A stretch of DNA of 64,000 bases from Defluviimonas sp. SAOS-178_SWC (GTDB taxonomy: Bacteria > Pseudomonadota > Alphaproteobacteria > Rhodobacterales > Rhodobacteraceae), in the NCBI RefSeq assembly GCF_039830135.1, contig NZ_CP156081.1:606001-670000 (forward strand). Direction: 5' to 3'. The notes under the pieces were generated by a model that was not told the DNA's origin, made no database searches, and worked only from the letters and a program-made list of their open reading frames with translations. The position numbers and the translations under genes are program-made. This document shows positions 27,222-35,549 of the stretch, piece after piece (within the stretch, counting starts at the first letter, position 1; every line of letters begins with the position of its first letter).

Positions 27222-27422
27222 ATGCCCAAGATGAAGACCAAATCGGCCGCGAAGAAGCGGTTCAAGATGACGGCCTCGGGCCGCGTCAAGGCTGGTGTCG
27301 CCGGCAAGCGTCACGGCATGATCAAACGCTCGACGGACTTCATCCGCAAGGCCACCGGCACAATGCTGCTGGCCGATGCGGACGCGAAGATCGTCAAGAA
27401 ATACATGCCGTACAACCGCTGA
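27222..27422 (+). CDS. rpmI: 50S ribosomal protein L35
   Basis: 66 aa, standard length. The N-terminus [19 protein letters not shown] is diagnostic. The ATG at 27222 follows AAGGAGATGAAA; the frame is open further upstream but that part is leader. It forms the conserved rpmI-rplT unit with the next gene (12-base gap). The short gap to the Rhs tip (about 100 bases) must contain its promoter. Confidence 0.97.
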   Translation: MPKMKTKSAAKKRFKMTASGRVKAGVAGKRHGMIKRSTDFIRKATGTMLLADADAKIVKKYMPYNR

Positions 27423-27434
27423 GGAGACTGACAC

Positions 27435-27797
27435 ATGGCTCGCGTTAAATCCGGCGTCGTCACCCACGCCCGTCACCGCAAGGTCATCAAGGCCGCGAAA
27501 GGCTACTACGCCGCGCGTTCGACCAACTTCCGCACCGCCACCCAGGCCGTCGACAAGGCGAACCAGTACGCCACCCGCGACCGCAAGACCCGCAAGCGCA
27601 ATTTCCGCGCGCTGTGGATCCAGCGGATCAACGCCGCGGTGCGCGCCATCGACGAGTCGATGACCTATTCGCGTTTCGTGAACGCCCTCGGCAAGGCCGG
27701 GATCGAGGTGGACCGCAAGGTTCTCGCCGATCTCGCCGTGCATGAGCCGGCGGCGTTCGGGGCCATCGTCGAAAAGGCGAAGGCCGCGCTCGCGTAA
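27435..27797 (+). CDS. rplT: 50S ribosomal protein L20
   Basis: 120 aa, standard length. Binds 23S rRNA early in 50S assembly and in many bacteria autoregulates the rpmI-rplT operon. The basic N-terminus ([24 protein letters not shown] in parts) and [21 protein letters not shown] (in parts) are diagnostic. A good terminator hairpin follows 26 bases after the stop. Confidence 0.97.
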   Translation: MARVKSGVVTHARHRKVIKAAKGYYAARSTNFRTATQAVDKANQYATRDRKTRKRNFRALWIQRINAAVRAIDESMTYSRFVNALGKAGIEVDRKVLADLAVHEPAAFGAIVEKAKAALA

Positions 27798-27823
27798 CTC
27801 CTCTCCGCCAGAGGGACAGTTGG

Positions 27824-27865
27824 AACCCCGCGAGCGCCGCAAAGGCGCTTCGCGGGGTTTTTCTT
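27824..27865 (+). terminator. Intrinsic terminator after rplT
   Basis: AACCCCGCGAGCGCC pairs with GGCGCTTCGCGGGGTT, leaving a short loop, and is followed by a TTTTTCTTT run. A textbook rho-independent terminator separating rpmI-rplT from pheS. Confidence 0.9.
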
Positions 27866-27928
27866 TGGTGCCTTGCAAAGACGGGGCGCCGTGGGTAGCA
27901 CGAGGTCCGAATGGGACCGGAGGGTCAG

Positions 27929-29011
27929 ATGGACGTATTGGACGCGCTGAAGGGCAAGTATCTGGGCGGGATCGCCGGGGCGGGCGACGAGGCCGCGCTG
28001 GAGGAGATCCGGCTGGCGGCGCTTGGCAAGAAGGGCGAGATTTCCCTGAAGATGCGCGAGCTTGGCCAGATGGCGCCGGAGGCGCGGCAGGCGGCCGGCG
28101 CGGCGCTGAACGCGCTGAAGGACGAGATCGACACCGCGCTTCGCGCCAGGAAGGCGGGGCTGGCCGACGCCGCGCTCGACGAGCGGCTGAAGGCCGAGTG
28201 GCTTGACGTGACGATGCCGGGTCGGCCCCGGCGGCAGGGGACGATCCATCCCGTCAGCCAGGTGACCGAGGAAGTCACCGCGATCTTCGCCGACATGGGC
28301 TTTTCGGTCGCCGAGGGACCGCAGATCGAAAGCGACTGGTACAATTTCGACGCGCTCAACATCCCGCCGGAGCACCCCGCGCGGCAGGAGCATGACACCT
28401 TCTTCATGGCGCGCGAGGCGGGCGACAACCGGCCGCCGCATGTGCTGCGCACCCATACCTCGCCGGTGCAGATCCGGTCGATGCAGACCCACGGCGCGCC
28501 CCTGCGCGTCATCGCGCCGGGCCGCGTCTACCGGATGGACATGGACCAGACCCATGCGCCGATGTTCCACCAGATCGAGGGCCTCGCCATCGACCGCGAC
28601 ATCTCCATGGCCAACCTCAAATGGGTGCTGGAGGAGTTCTGCCGCGCGTTCTTCGAGGTCGATCACGTCGAACTGCGCTTCCGCGCCTCGCACTTCCCCT
28701 TCACCGAACCTTCGGCCGAGGTCGACATCCGCTATTCCAATGTCGGTGGCGCGCTGAAGATCGGCGAGGGCGACAAGTGGATGGAGATCCTCGGCTCCGG
28801 CATGGTGCATCCGAAAGTGCTGGCGGCGGCGGGGGTGAACCCCGACGAATGGCAGGGCTTTGCCTTCGGGCTCGGCATCGACCGGATTGCGATGCTGAAA
28901 TACGGGATTCCGGATCTCAGGGCGTTCTTCGAGTCTGACCTGCGGTGGCTTAGGCACTACGGCTTCGCGAGCCTCGACATGCCGACGGTGGCCGGGGGGC
29001 TGAGCAGGTGA
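27929..29011 (+). CDS. pheS: Phenylalanyl-tRNA synthetase alpha subunit
   Basis: 360 aa from the ATG at 27929 (GGAGGGTC upstream); an in-frame ATG six codons earlier is possible. The catalytic subunit of the alpha2-beta2 enzyme that charges tRNA-Phe. An N-terminal coiled-coil arm is followed by class II motifs: motif 1 around [10 protein letters not shown], motif 2 [18 protein letters not shown] (in parts), motif 3 [17 protein letters not shown] (in parts). The PheRS Ser/His/Trp phenylalanine-pocket region is normal. Its TGA overlaps the GTG of an unrelated inserted ORF. Confidence 0.97.
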   Translation: MDVLDALKGKYLGGIAGAGDEAALEEIRLAALGKKGEISLKMRELGQMAPEARQAAGAALNALKDEIDTALRARKAGLADAALDERLKAEWLDVTMPGRPRRQGTIHPVSQVTEEVTAIFADMGFSVAEGPQIESDWYNFDALNIPPEHPARQEHDTFFMAREAGDNRPPHVLRTHTSPVQIRSMQTHGAPLRVIAPGRVYRMDMDQTHAPMFHQIEGLAIDRDISMANLKWVLEEFCRAFFEVDHVELRFRASHFPFTEPSAEVDIRYSNVGGALKIGEGDKWMEILGSGMVHPKVLAAAGVNPDEWQGFAFGLGIDRIAMLKYGIPDLRAFFESDLRWLRHYGFASLDMPTVAGGLSR

Positions 29012-29496
29012 CAATCGCCAATTGGCTTGCGGTGTTCGTGCCGTTCATTGGTTTGGTCGGTGGTGCCATCGTTTACATGGTTCAGAAGGGTGTTGACCGT
29101 CAGAACCAGATTCGGAGTGAAAGAAGAGAGCTGTATCGAAAGCTCGTTGTCGACTTCAACAACGTGAATGTCAGTATCCTCAGAAGTGGTAGGTCTGCCG
29201 ACGGTTTAGACAAGCTCGTTCAATATAAGAACACTGAGGCTGAAATCCTCGTATGCGCGCCCGATCCAGTTATCTCTGCCCTCGAGGGTTTGTCGCCAAA
29301 AATAAGCATTTTTGCGAAGCATTCAAACAGTGAGAAAGCAGAAAAAGACGCAGCGTTTAACGACCTGAAAGAAAGCTATGAAGCGGCCGTCGCCGCTATG
29401 CGAAAGGACGTTTTGGGCGATACTGAGGTCACAAAGCGTGTAGTTCAGAAGTTTGCTGAAGGCTTCTGGCTGTCTGTTGGAAGGTTCCCACTATGA
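29008..29496 (+). CDS. Membrane-anchored hypothetical protein inserted between pheS and pheT
   Basis: 162 aa, GTG start. One N-terminal transmembrane helix (about residues 5-25), then a charged helical cytoplasmic part ([21 protein letters not shown]) and two helical stretches to the C-terminus. No family recognised. Codon use and base composition are clearly lower in G+C than pheS and pheT on either side, indicating foreign origin. It overlaps pheS by four bases (GTGA) and pheT by four bases (ATGA), so its translation is locked to a housekeeping operon. The ORF has no internal breaks, implying selection. The role could be host-defence or mobile-element related, but that is inference from context only. 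Confidence 0.75.
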   Translation: MTIANWLAVFVPFIGLVGGAIVYMVQKGVDRQNQIRSERRELYRKLVVDFNNVNVSILRSGRSADGLDKLVQYKNTEAEILVCAPDPVISALEGLSPKISIFAKHSNSEKAEKDAAFNDLKESYEAAVAAMRKDVLGDTEVTKRVVQKFAEGFWLSVGRFPL

Positions 29497-31901
29497 AATT
29501 CACCCTCTCCTGGCTGAAAGACCATCTCGAGACCGAGGAAAGCCTCGACGAGATCCTCTATGCGCTGACCGATCTTGGCCTTGAGGTCGAGGAGGTCGAG
29601 GATCGCGGGGCGCGGCTCAGCACCTTCACGCTCGCCAAGGTCCTCCACGCGGAACAGCATCCCGATGCCGACAAGCTCCGGGTCTGCCGGGTGCTGACCG
29701 ACGAGGGCGAAAAGCAGATCGTTTGCGGCGCGCCGAACGCGCGGGCGGGGATCACGGTCGTCCTCTGCAAGCCCGGCGATTACGTCCCCGGCATCGACGT
29801 GACGCTCGGCGTCGGCAAGATCCGCGGCGTCGAAAGCCACGGGATGATGGCCTCCGAACGCGAGCTGGAGCTGTCGGACGAGCATAACGGAATCATCGAG
29901 CTGCCGTCCGGCGAAGTCGGCGAGAGGTTCGTGGACTGGCTCGCGAAGAACCGCCCCGACACCGTCGACCCGATGATCTACATCAAGATCACCCCGAACC
30001 GCCCCGATGCGCTCGGCGTGCGGGGCCTTGCCCGCGATCTGGCGGCTCGGGGCCTCGGGCGGCTGAAGCCGCAGGCGATCGAGCCGGTGAAGGGCAGCTT
30101 CCAGAGCCCGATCGGCGTCACCATCGACGCGAGCCTGAAGGAGACGGGCTGCCCCCTCTTCGCCGGGCGTCTGATCCGGGGCGTGAAGAACGGCCCCTCG
30201 CCCGAATGGCTCCAGCATCGGCTGAAGGCGATCGGGCTCCGGCCGATCTCGGCGCTGGTGGACATCACCAACTTCTTCACCTTCGATCAGAACCGGCCCT
30301 TGCACGTCTTCGACGCCGACAAGGTCAAGGGCGGCCTGCGCATCCATCCCGCGACGGGCGGCGAGGTGCTGGAGGCGCTCGACGAGCGGAGCTATACGTT
30401 CCGGCCCGGCATGATGGTGATCTCGGACGATCAGGGGCCGGAAAGCATCGCGGGCGTGATGGGCGGGGCGCCGTCGGGCTGTTCGGAGGAGACGGTGAAC
30501 GTCTTCCTCGAAAGCGCCTACTGGGATCCGATCACCATCGCGACGACGGGCCGGGCGCTGAAGATCCATTCCGACGCGCGCTACCGGTTCGAACGCGGAG
30601 TCGATCCGGAATTCACCCTGCCGGGGCTGGAACTGGCGACGCGGATGATCCTCGACCTCTGCGGCGGCGAGGCTTCCGACGTGGTGATGGACGGCGCGGT
30701 GCCGGTGGTGAATCGTTCCTACCGGCTCGACCCCGAGCGGGTGGTGTCGCTGGTCGGCATGAATATCCCGGAAGGCGAGCAGCGCGCGACGCTTGAGGCT
30801 TTGGGCTTCACCCTGAAGGGCGACATGGCCACGCCGCCGTCCTGGCGGCCGGACATCCAGGGCGAGGCGGACCTGATCGAGGAGGTGGCGCGGATCGCGT
30901 CGCTGACGAAGCTCGAGGGCAAGCCGATGCGGCGGGCGCGGCCGGGCGTCCCGAAGCCGATCCTGACGCCGATGCAGATGCGCGAGAAGGCGGCGCGGCG
31001 GATGCTCGCCGGGCTCGGCTACAACGAATGCGTGACCTATTCGTTCATCGACGGCGCCTCGGCCGCCCTCTTTGGCGGCGGGGCGGCGGCGACGCGGATC
31101 GAGAACCCGATCTCGTCCGAGATGACGCATATGCGCCCCGACCTCCTGCCCGGCCTCTTGCAGGCGGCGGCACGGAACCAGGCGCGCGGCTTCGCGGATC
31201 TCGCGCTCTTCGAGGTGGGGCCGGCCTTTTCCGGCGGCGAGCCGGGCGATCAGGCGCTTCAGGCGACGGGTCTTCTCGTCGGGGCCACGGCGCCGCGCGA
31301 CCCGTATGGTTCTCGCCGGGTGGCCGATATCTACGACGCCAAGGCCGATGCCGAGGCGGTTCTGGCCGCGCTCGGCGCGCCGGCGCGCATGCAGATCACC
31401 CGCAAGGTCGCGGACTGGTGGCATCCGGGGCGGTCCGGTGTGATGGGGCTTGGCCCGAACGCGCTCTGCGCCTTCGGCGAGGTGCATCCGAAGGTTCTTC
31501 GCGCGATGGATGTGAAGGGACCGGCGGTCGCCTTCACCGTCTTCGTCGACGCGGTTCCCTTCCCTAAGGCGAAGACCGCGACGCGCGCGGCGCTCGGCAT
31601 GTCCGACCTGCAGGCGGTCGAACGCGATTTCGCCTTTGTCGTCGGCAAGGACGTGGAAGCGCTGGCGCTGGTCAACGCCGCCCAAGGCGCCGACAAGGCG
31701 CTGATCGAGGCGGTGCGGGTCTTCGACGAGTTCTCGGGCGAGAAGGCGGAGGCGCAGATGGGGGCGGGGAAGAAGTCGCTTGCCATCACGGTGCGGTTGC
31801 AGCCGCGCGACAAGACCCTGACCGACGAGCAGATCGAGGCTGTGTCGGCGAAGATCGTCGAGAAGGTGGCGAAGGCCACGGGCGGCGCCTTGCGCGGATA
31901 A
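29493..31901 (+). CDS. pheT: Phenylalanyl-tRNA synthetase beta subunit
   Basis: 802 aa, normal. Domain order: B1/tRNA-binding EMAP-like domain (residues about 40-150), B3/B4 editing domain (about 210-390), B5 (about 400-470), catalytic-like domain B6/B7 (about 480-690), and the C-terminal FDX-ACB anticodon-binding domain (about 705-800). Start ATG overlaps the inserted ORF. It is the last core gene before the degenerate accessory island. Confidence 0.97.
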   Translation: MKFTLSWLKDHLETEESLDEILYALTDLGLEVEEVEDRGARLSTFTLAKVLHAEQHPDADKLRVCRVLTDEGEKQIVCGAPNARAGITVVLCKPGDYVPGIDVTLGVGKIRGVESHGMMASERELELSDEHNGIIELPSGEVGERFVDWLAKNRPDTVDPMIYIKITPNRPDALGVRGLARDLAARGLGRLKPQAIEPVKGSFQSPIGVTIDASLKETGCPLFAGRLIRGVKNGPSPEWLQHRLKAIGLRPISALVDITNFFTFDQNRPLHVFDADKVKGGLRIHPATGGEVLEALDERSYTFRPGMMVISDDQGPESIAGVMGGAPSGCSEETVNVFLESAYWDPITIATTGRALKIHSDARYRFERGVDPEFTLPGLELATRMILDLCGGEASDVVMDGAVPVVNRSYRLDPERVVSLVGMNIPEGEQRATLEALGFTLKGDMATPPSWRPDIQGEADLIEEVARIASLTKLEGKPMRRARPGVPKPILTPMQMREKAARRMLAGLGYNECVTYSFIDGASAALFGGGAAATRIENPISSEMTHMRPDLLPGLLQAAARNQARGFADLALFEVGPAFSGGEPGDQALQATGLLVGATAPRDPYGSRRVADIYDAKADAEAVLAALGAPARMQITRKVADWWHPGRSGVMGLGPNALCAFGEVHPKVLRAMDVKGPAVAFTVFVDAVPFPKAKTATRAALGMSDLQAVERDFAFVVGKDVEALALVNAAQGADKALIEAVRVFDEFSGEKAEAQMGAGKKSLAITVRLQPRDKTLTDEQIEAVSAKIVEKVAKATGGALRG

Positions 31902-31919
31902 AGCGCAGGCGCCGGCCTC

Positions 31920-32150
31920 TCAGCCGGTCTGGTCGCCGGCGCCGTCCGGCATGGGCTGTGACCTGAGACCCGAGGTCCCTCCAGCCCTTGGGAGAATCCG
32001 TCGGTTGCGCGGCTGCCCGTGGCTCTCGTGGTGGAAGCGTTTGACGGTCAGCGAGAAAACGATCCCGCGGACCGTTTTCTGATCCGCTTCACCTTCCTTG
32101 ATCATGTGGTTCATCCGCGCGACCTGGCCATCGGTCCAGGTATGGTGGCT
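31920..32150 (-). mobile_element. IS481-type transposase remnant with an internal insertion
   Basis: In one minus-strand frame the sequence reads TWTDGQVARMNHMIKE, then 15 unrelated residues, then TVKRFHHESHGQPR. The two parts match the adjoining conserved stretch W-T-N-G-Q-V-E-R-M-N-R-T-I-K ... T-V-K-R-F-H-Y-x-S-H of DDE integrase-core IS481 transposases. The insert of about 45 bases contains an imperfect palindrome (GAAAACG ... CGTTTTC around CCGCGG). A stop codon lies just upstream and the C-terminus is unrelated, so only about 40 residues survive. No terminal repeats were found. It marks the left edge of the island. Confidence 0.6.
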
Positions 32151-32169
32151 TGCTCAGGACACATCGGTG

Positions 32170-33123
32170 TCATTCCCTGGCGTCGAGCGCATCCTTTGCT
32201 GTGTGAAAGGCAACGCTGTGCCGTGCGGTCTCGTCAACGCGAAGCCGGAACACATCGGGGCGGGCATAATGGCCAACGACGTCGAAATCGTAGCGCGCTC
32301 GTGCGATATCGTCGCGGTCACATTCCGCCAGCAGCAGCCCCTTGGTCCCGCGCAGAGGCCCTGCCAGAACATCGCCCAAGGGCCCCAGGATAACGCTGCC
32401 GCCGGAAATTAGATCCTCGTCCTCGGGCCAGTTGGCGACCGTCTTGCCCGACACCAGCGGCGCGGGCTGGAACTGGCAGGCGCTGACCACGAAACAGCGG
32501 CCTTCCAGCGCGATATGTTGCATCGTCGACTGCCAGGCATCGCGAGCGTCCACGGTCGGCGCGCACCAGATCTCCACACCGTTGGCGTAAAGCGCGGTGC
32601 GAAACAGCGGCATGTAGTTTTCCCAGCAAATTGCGGCGGCGGTACCCGCAGGGGTTTCGACCGCGGGCAGGGTCGATCCATCACCTTGGCCCCAAATCAG
32701 CCGTTCGGTTCCCGTGGGCATCAACTTTCGATGCATGGCGGCCAGCCCGTTGGCGGGGTCGATAAAGACGGCGGTGCAGTACAACGTGCTCGCCTCGCGT
32801 TCGATCACACCCGCGACGATCGTTGTGCCTGTGCGTGCGGACAAGCCGCAGAGCGCGCCGATCTCAGGGCCGTCCAGATCCATCGCCGCCGCGAAATACC
32901 GGCGAAATGCCTCGCGCCCTTCGGGCCTACGGAACTCCAGTTGCGTTCCGAAGTCGTCGCCTTTGGGATAGCCGCCCAGGATCGCTTCGGGCAGGACGAG
33001 GATATCGGGCCGCGCCGCGGCAATCTCTTCCTCGAACGAAAGAATGTCGTCCAGCGTCGCCTGCGGACCGGCGGGCGACGCGCCGATTTGCAGTGCGGCA
33101 AGGCGGATTGTCGATGAGATCAC
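32170..33123 (-). CDS. Nitrilase (carbon-nitrogen hydrolase superfamily)
   Basis: 317 aa. The catalytic triad is complete: Glu46 (LPEAILGG), Lys133 (HRKLMPTGTERLIWGQGDG in parts) and Cys166 (CWENYMP). The PTGTER-WGQGDG and CWEN motifs are those of true nitrilases (nitrile to carboxylate and ammonia), rather than amidases. The start is a GTG at 33123 with TAGGAG upstream. It is the last gene of an operon with an M20 amidohydrolase and amino-acid ABC parts, which suggests uptake and breakdown of an amide- or nitrile-bearing nitrogen compound. Confidence 0.88.
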   Translation of the reverse strand: MISSTIRLAALQIGASPAGPQATLDDILSFEEEIAAARPDILVLPEAILGGYPKGDDFGTQLEFRRPEGREAFRRYFAAAMDLDGPEIGALCGLSARTGTTIVAGVIEREASTLYCTAVFIDPANGLAAMHRKLMPTGTERLIWGQGDGSTLPAVETPAGTAAAICWENYMPLFRTALYANGVEIWCAPTVDARDAWQSTMQHIALEGRCFVVSACQFQPAPLVSGKTVANWPEDEDLISGGSVILGPLGDVLAGPLRGTKGLLLAECDRDDIARARYDFDVVGHYARPDVFRLRVDETARHSVAFHTAKDALDARE

Positions 33124-33138
33124 GGGGATTGTCTCCTA

Positions 33139-34311
33139 TCAGGCGGTCAGGAACCGTTCGGCCAATCGCGCCCAAAGGGCTGCGCCGGTCGTCAGGCTGG
33201 CGTCGTTGAAATCATAGGACGGATTGTGAAGCGGGGCGGATCCTTCGCCGTTGCCCAGCCGGATGAAACAGCCGGGCTTGTGCGCCAGGTAGTGCGAGAA
33301 ATCCTCACTTCCCGGGATCAGGGGGCATTCGGACACGTTGTCGGCCCCGACCAGTTCCCGAGCGACGTCGGTCGCGAAGGCGGTTTCCTCGGGGGCGTTG
33401 AACACGACGGGATGACCGCTGTCATACTCGATCTCGGCCCGCGCGCCCCATGAGGCGGCCTGCGCCTCGACGATGCTGTAAATGCGTTCCTTGATTAGCG
33501 CGCGGGTTTCTGCCGTGAAGGTGCGCACGCTCAATGTGAGCCTCGCCTCTTGGGCGATGACATTGGTGGCGGTGCCGCCGTGGAAGGTTGCCACTGTTAC
33601 GACGGCAGTTTCAGTCGAATCCACGCTTCGCGAAATGATCGTCTGCAAGGCCATGACCAGTGCGGCACCCGCGACGACGGGATCGATGCACAGATGCGGT
33701 CGCGCCGCGTGCCCGCCCTTGCCGTACAGAGTAATGGCTACGGTATCGGCGGCAGCCATGAGCGGTCCCGACCGCATCAACACGGTGCCGGCTGGCGCTC
33801 CGGGGTGGTTGTGCAGGCCGAATATCGCGTCGCAGGGGAACCTTTCGAACAGACCGTCCGCGATCATGGCGGGGGCGCCGCTTTGCGCACCCGCTTCTTC
33901 GGCAGGCTGAAAGGTCAGGTTCAGCGTGCCCGAAAAGTTACGGTTGCGCGCAAGATATTCCGCCGCGCCCAGCAACATGGTCGTGTGTCCGTCGTGGCCA
34001 CAGGCATGCATTACCCCGGGTACGGTACTTGCGTGGGGCTTGGATTGGGCCTCGTGAATGGGCAGGGCATCCATGTCCGCACGGATCGCGATTGACCGGT
34101 TCCCGTCTCCGACCTGCAAGCGGCCCACCACTCCATGTCCGCCCACGTTGCGCGTTACTTCGTAGCCCAAGCCTTCCAGCTTCTCCGCGACGAATGCGGC
34201 TGTATTCGCTTCGTGAAACGACAGTTCGGGGTGCGCGTGCAGGTGATGGCGCATGCCGAACATGTCCGCCTCGGCGTCCTTGAAATCTTTGATCGCGGCA
34301 TATTTGGTCAT
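33139..34311 (-). CDS. M20-family amidohydrolase (aminoacylase/hippurate hydrolase type)
   Basis: 390 aa. Metal-binding motifs are present: RADMDALPI, HACGHDGH and QPAEEAG, plus HNHPG and the C-terminal SEDFSHYL. Enzymes of this group remove N-acyl groups from amino acids (hippurate, N-acetyl amino acids) or act on IAA conjugates. The dimerisation lid domain (about residues 185-300) is intact. A stem-loop (GGCCGCG/CGCGGCC, 34321-34339) sits just upstream of its start. It lies between the ABC ATPase and the nitrilase in one operon. Confidence 0.88.
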   Translation of the reverse strand: MTKYAAIKDFKDAEADMFGMRHHLHAHPELSFHEANTAAFVAEKLEGLGYEVTRNVGGHGVVGRLQVGDGNRSIAIRADMDALPIHEAQSKPHASTVPGVMHACGHDGHTTMLLGAAEYLARNRNFSGTLNLTFQPAEEAGAQSGAPAMIADGLFERFPCDAIFGLHNHPGAPAGTVLMRSGPLMAAADTVAITLYGKGGHAARPHLCIDPVVAGAALVMALQTIISRSVDSTETAVVTVATFHGGTATNVIAQEARLTLSVRTFTAETRALIKERIYSIVEAQAASWGARAEIEYDSGHPVVFNAPEETAFATDVARELVGADNVSECPLIPGSEDFSHYLAHKPGCFIRLGNGEGSAPLHNPSYDFNDASLTTGAALWARLAERFLTA

Positions 34312-34360
34312 GAGCGTTCAGGCCGCGCTCTGCGCGGCCCGCCTTTCTTCGTTAATCAAA

Positions 34361-35110
34361 TTAAAGTACGCGGCGTAGAAATTCGCGGGTGCGTGCACGC
34401 TGCGGGTTGACCAAAATGTCCTCCGGCTTGCCCTGCTCCACGATGTGACCGCCGTCCATGAAGACGACGCGATCCGCGGCTTCACGCGCAAAGCCGATCT
34501 CGTGAGTCACGACGATCATCGTAAGCCCCTGTTCGGCCAGCCCGTTCATCGTAGCCAGCACCTCTCCCACCAACTCCGGGTCCAGTGCCGAGGTCGGCTC
34601 GTCGAACAACAGTATCTTGGGCTTCACGGCCAACGCTCGGGCTATCGCCACGCGTTGCTGTTGCCCGCCCGACAATTGCCTGGGATAGGCATTCAGCTTG
34701 TTGGCCAGCCCCACGCGTTCTATCAGGGCGGTCGCCAACTCGATTGCGTCACGCCGCTTGACACCGTGAACCCCGACGGGTGCTTCGATGACGTTTTGCA
34801 GAACGGTCATGTGCGGAAACAGGTTGAAGCGTTGGAACACCATGCCGATCTGGCTGCGCTGCCGGGCAATCGCCGCCGACCCTAAAGCCACCAGCCCGTT
34901 GCCATGCAGCTTGTAGCCGATCTGTTCGCCATCCACTTCGATGAAACCCTTGTCGATTTCTTCTAGCCGGTTGATGCAACGCAGCAGCGTGGATTTTCCG
35001 GAGCCGGATGGGCCAAGGATGGCGACGACTTCGCTCGGAGCGACGTCCAGGTCGATGCCCTTGAGAACGTCGTTGCCGCCGAACGACTTGTGGACGTTGC
35101 GCGCCCGCAA
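34361..35110 (-). CDS. Polar-amino-acid ABC transporter ATP-binding protein, native start deleted
   Basis: About 249 aa if a TTG at 35110 is used. All ATPase motifs are intact: [29 protein letters not shown] and the switch His (VTHEIGF). It matches GlnQ/HisP-type ATPases. Immediately upstream, without any permease gene, comes the middle of a solute-binding-protein gene in another frame, so a deletion has fused the two. The ATPase has probably lost its native initiation codon; the TTG precedes RARNVHKSF, the expected N-terminal strand. Without a permease it has no known partner here. Confidence 0.75.
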   Translation of the reverse strand: MRARNVHKSFGGNDVLKGIDLDVAPSEVVAILGPSGSGKSTLLRCINRLEEIDKGFIEVDGEQIGYKLHGNGLVALGSAAIARQRSQIGMVFQRFNLFPHMTVLQNVIEAPVGVHGVKRRDAIELATALIERVGLANKLNAYPRQLSGGQQQRVAIARALAVKPKILLFDEPTSALDPELVGEVLATMNGLAEQGLTMIVVTHEIGFAREAADRVVFMDGGHIVEQGKPEDILVNPQRARTREFLRRVL

Positions 35111-35129
35111 GATCGCGGCCCGTGTCTGC

Positions 35130-35524
35130 GGGGTTGCCCTTCTGCACGGCAAATACGACGTATTCCTGCACCCAGTCCACGAAGTCGTTCGCATCGCGGC
35201 GTTTGGGGAAGTCGCCGACCGGGCCCATGGCGAACTGATACCGGTTCGAGCCGATCCCGGTCAGCAGAGCGGGCAGGCCTGCAACCGTGGCATGCTCGAT
35301 CTCGACGCCAAGGATCTGAGAGATTTCCTTTGCCAGATCGGCAGTGGCCCCAGTGTGCTCCTGGCCTTCGACGAATTCATAGGGAGGAAAGGATCCGTTG
35401 GTCACGGCGATCATGGATCCCGCCTCACGAATTTCCTCGGGTAGACGCGCGTTCAGTTCGGCGCTGATTCCGAACAGGAATACAGCGCCGAAAGCGCCAG
35501 GCTGAGTATTGGTAGTTTGTTCAT
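35130..35524 (-). pseudogene. Amino-acid ABC solute-binding protein fragment, frameshifted and 3'-deleted
   Basis: An ATG at 35524 with AAGGGAG upstream starts a signal peptide (MNKLPILSLALSAL), which runs into a stop after 24 codons. A second frame picks up inside the signal peptide and continues through NARLPEEIREAGSMIAVTNG, PPYEFVEGQEHTGATADLAKEI (in parts) and [12 protein letters not shown], a typical SBP_bac_3 N-terminal lobe. Shortly after QKGNP the coding sequence is replaced by the ATPase gene. So the gene carries a frameshift in the signal peptide and has lost its C-terminal lobe, together with the permease(s) that would have followed. Confidence 0.75.
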
Positions 35525-35549
35525 GGTCTTCTCCCTTTAGGCAATAAGG

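Noticed and set aside
29445..31685. 746-codon open frame on the minus strand
   Set aside because: Exactly antisense to pheT with shadow-type composition (Arg, His, Asp repeats); no start or domain.
34321..34339. Stem-loop upstream of the M20 gene as a terminator
   Set aside because: Perfect 7-bp stem but no T-run on either strand; mentioned only in the M20 entry.
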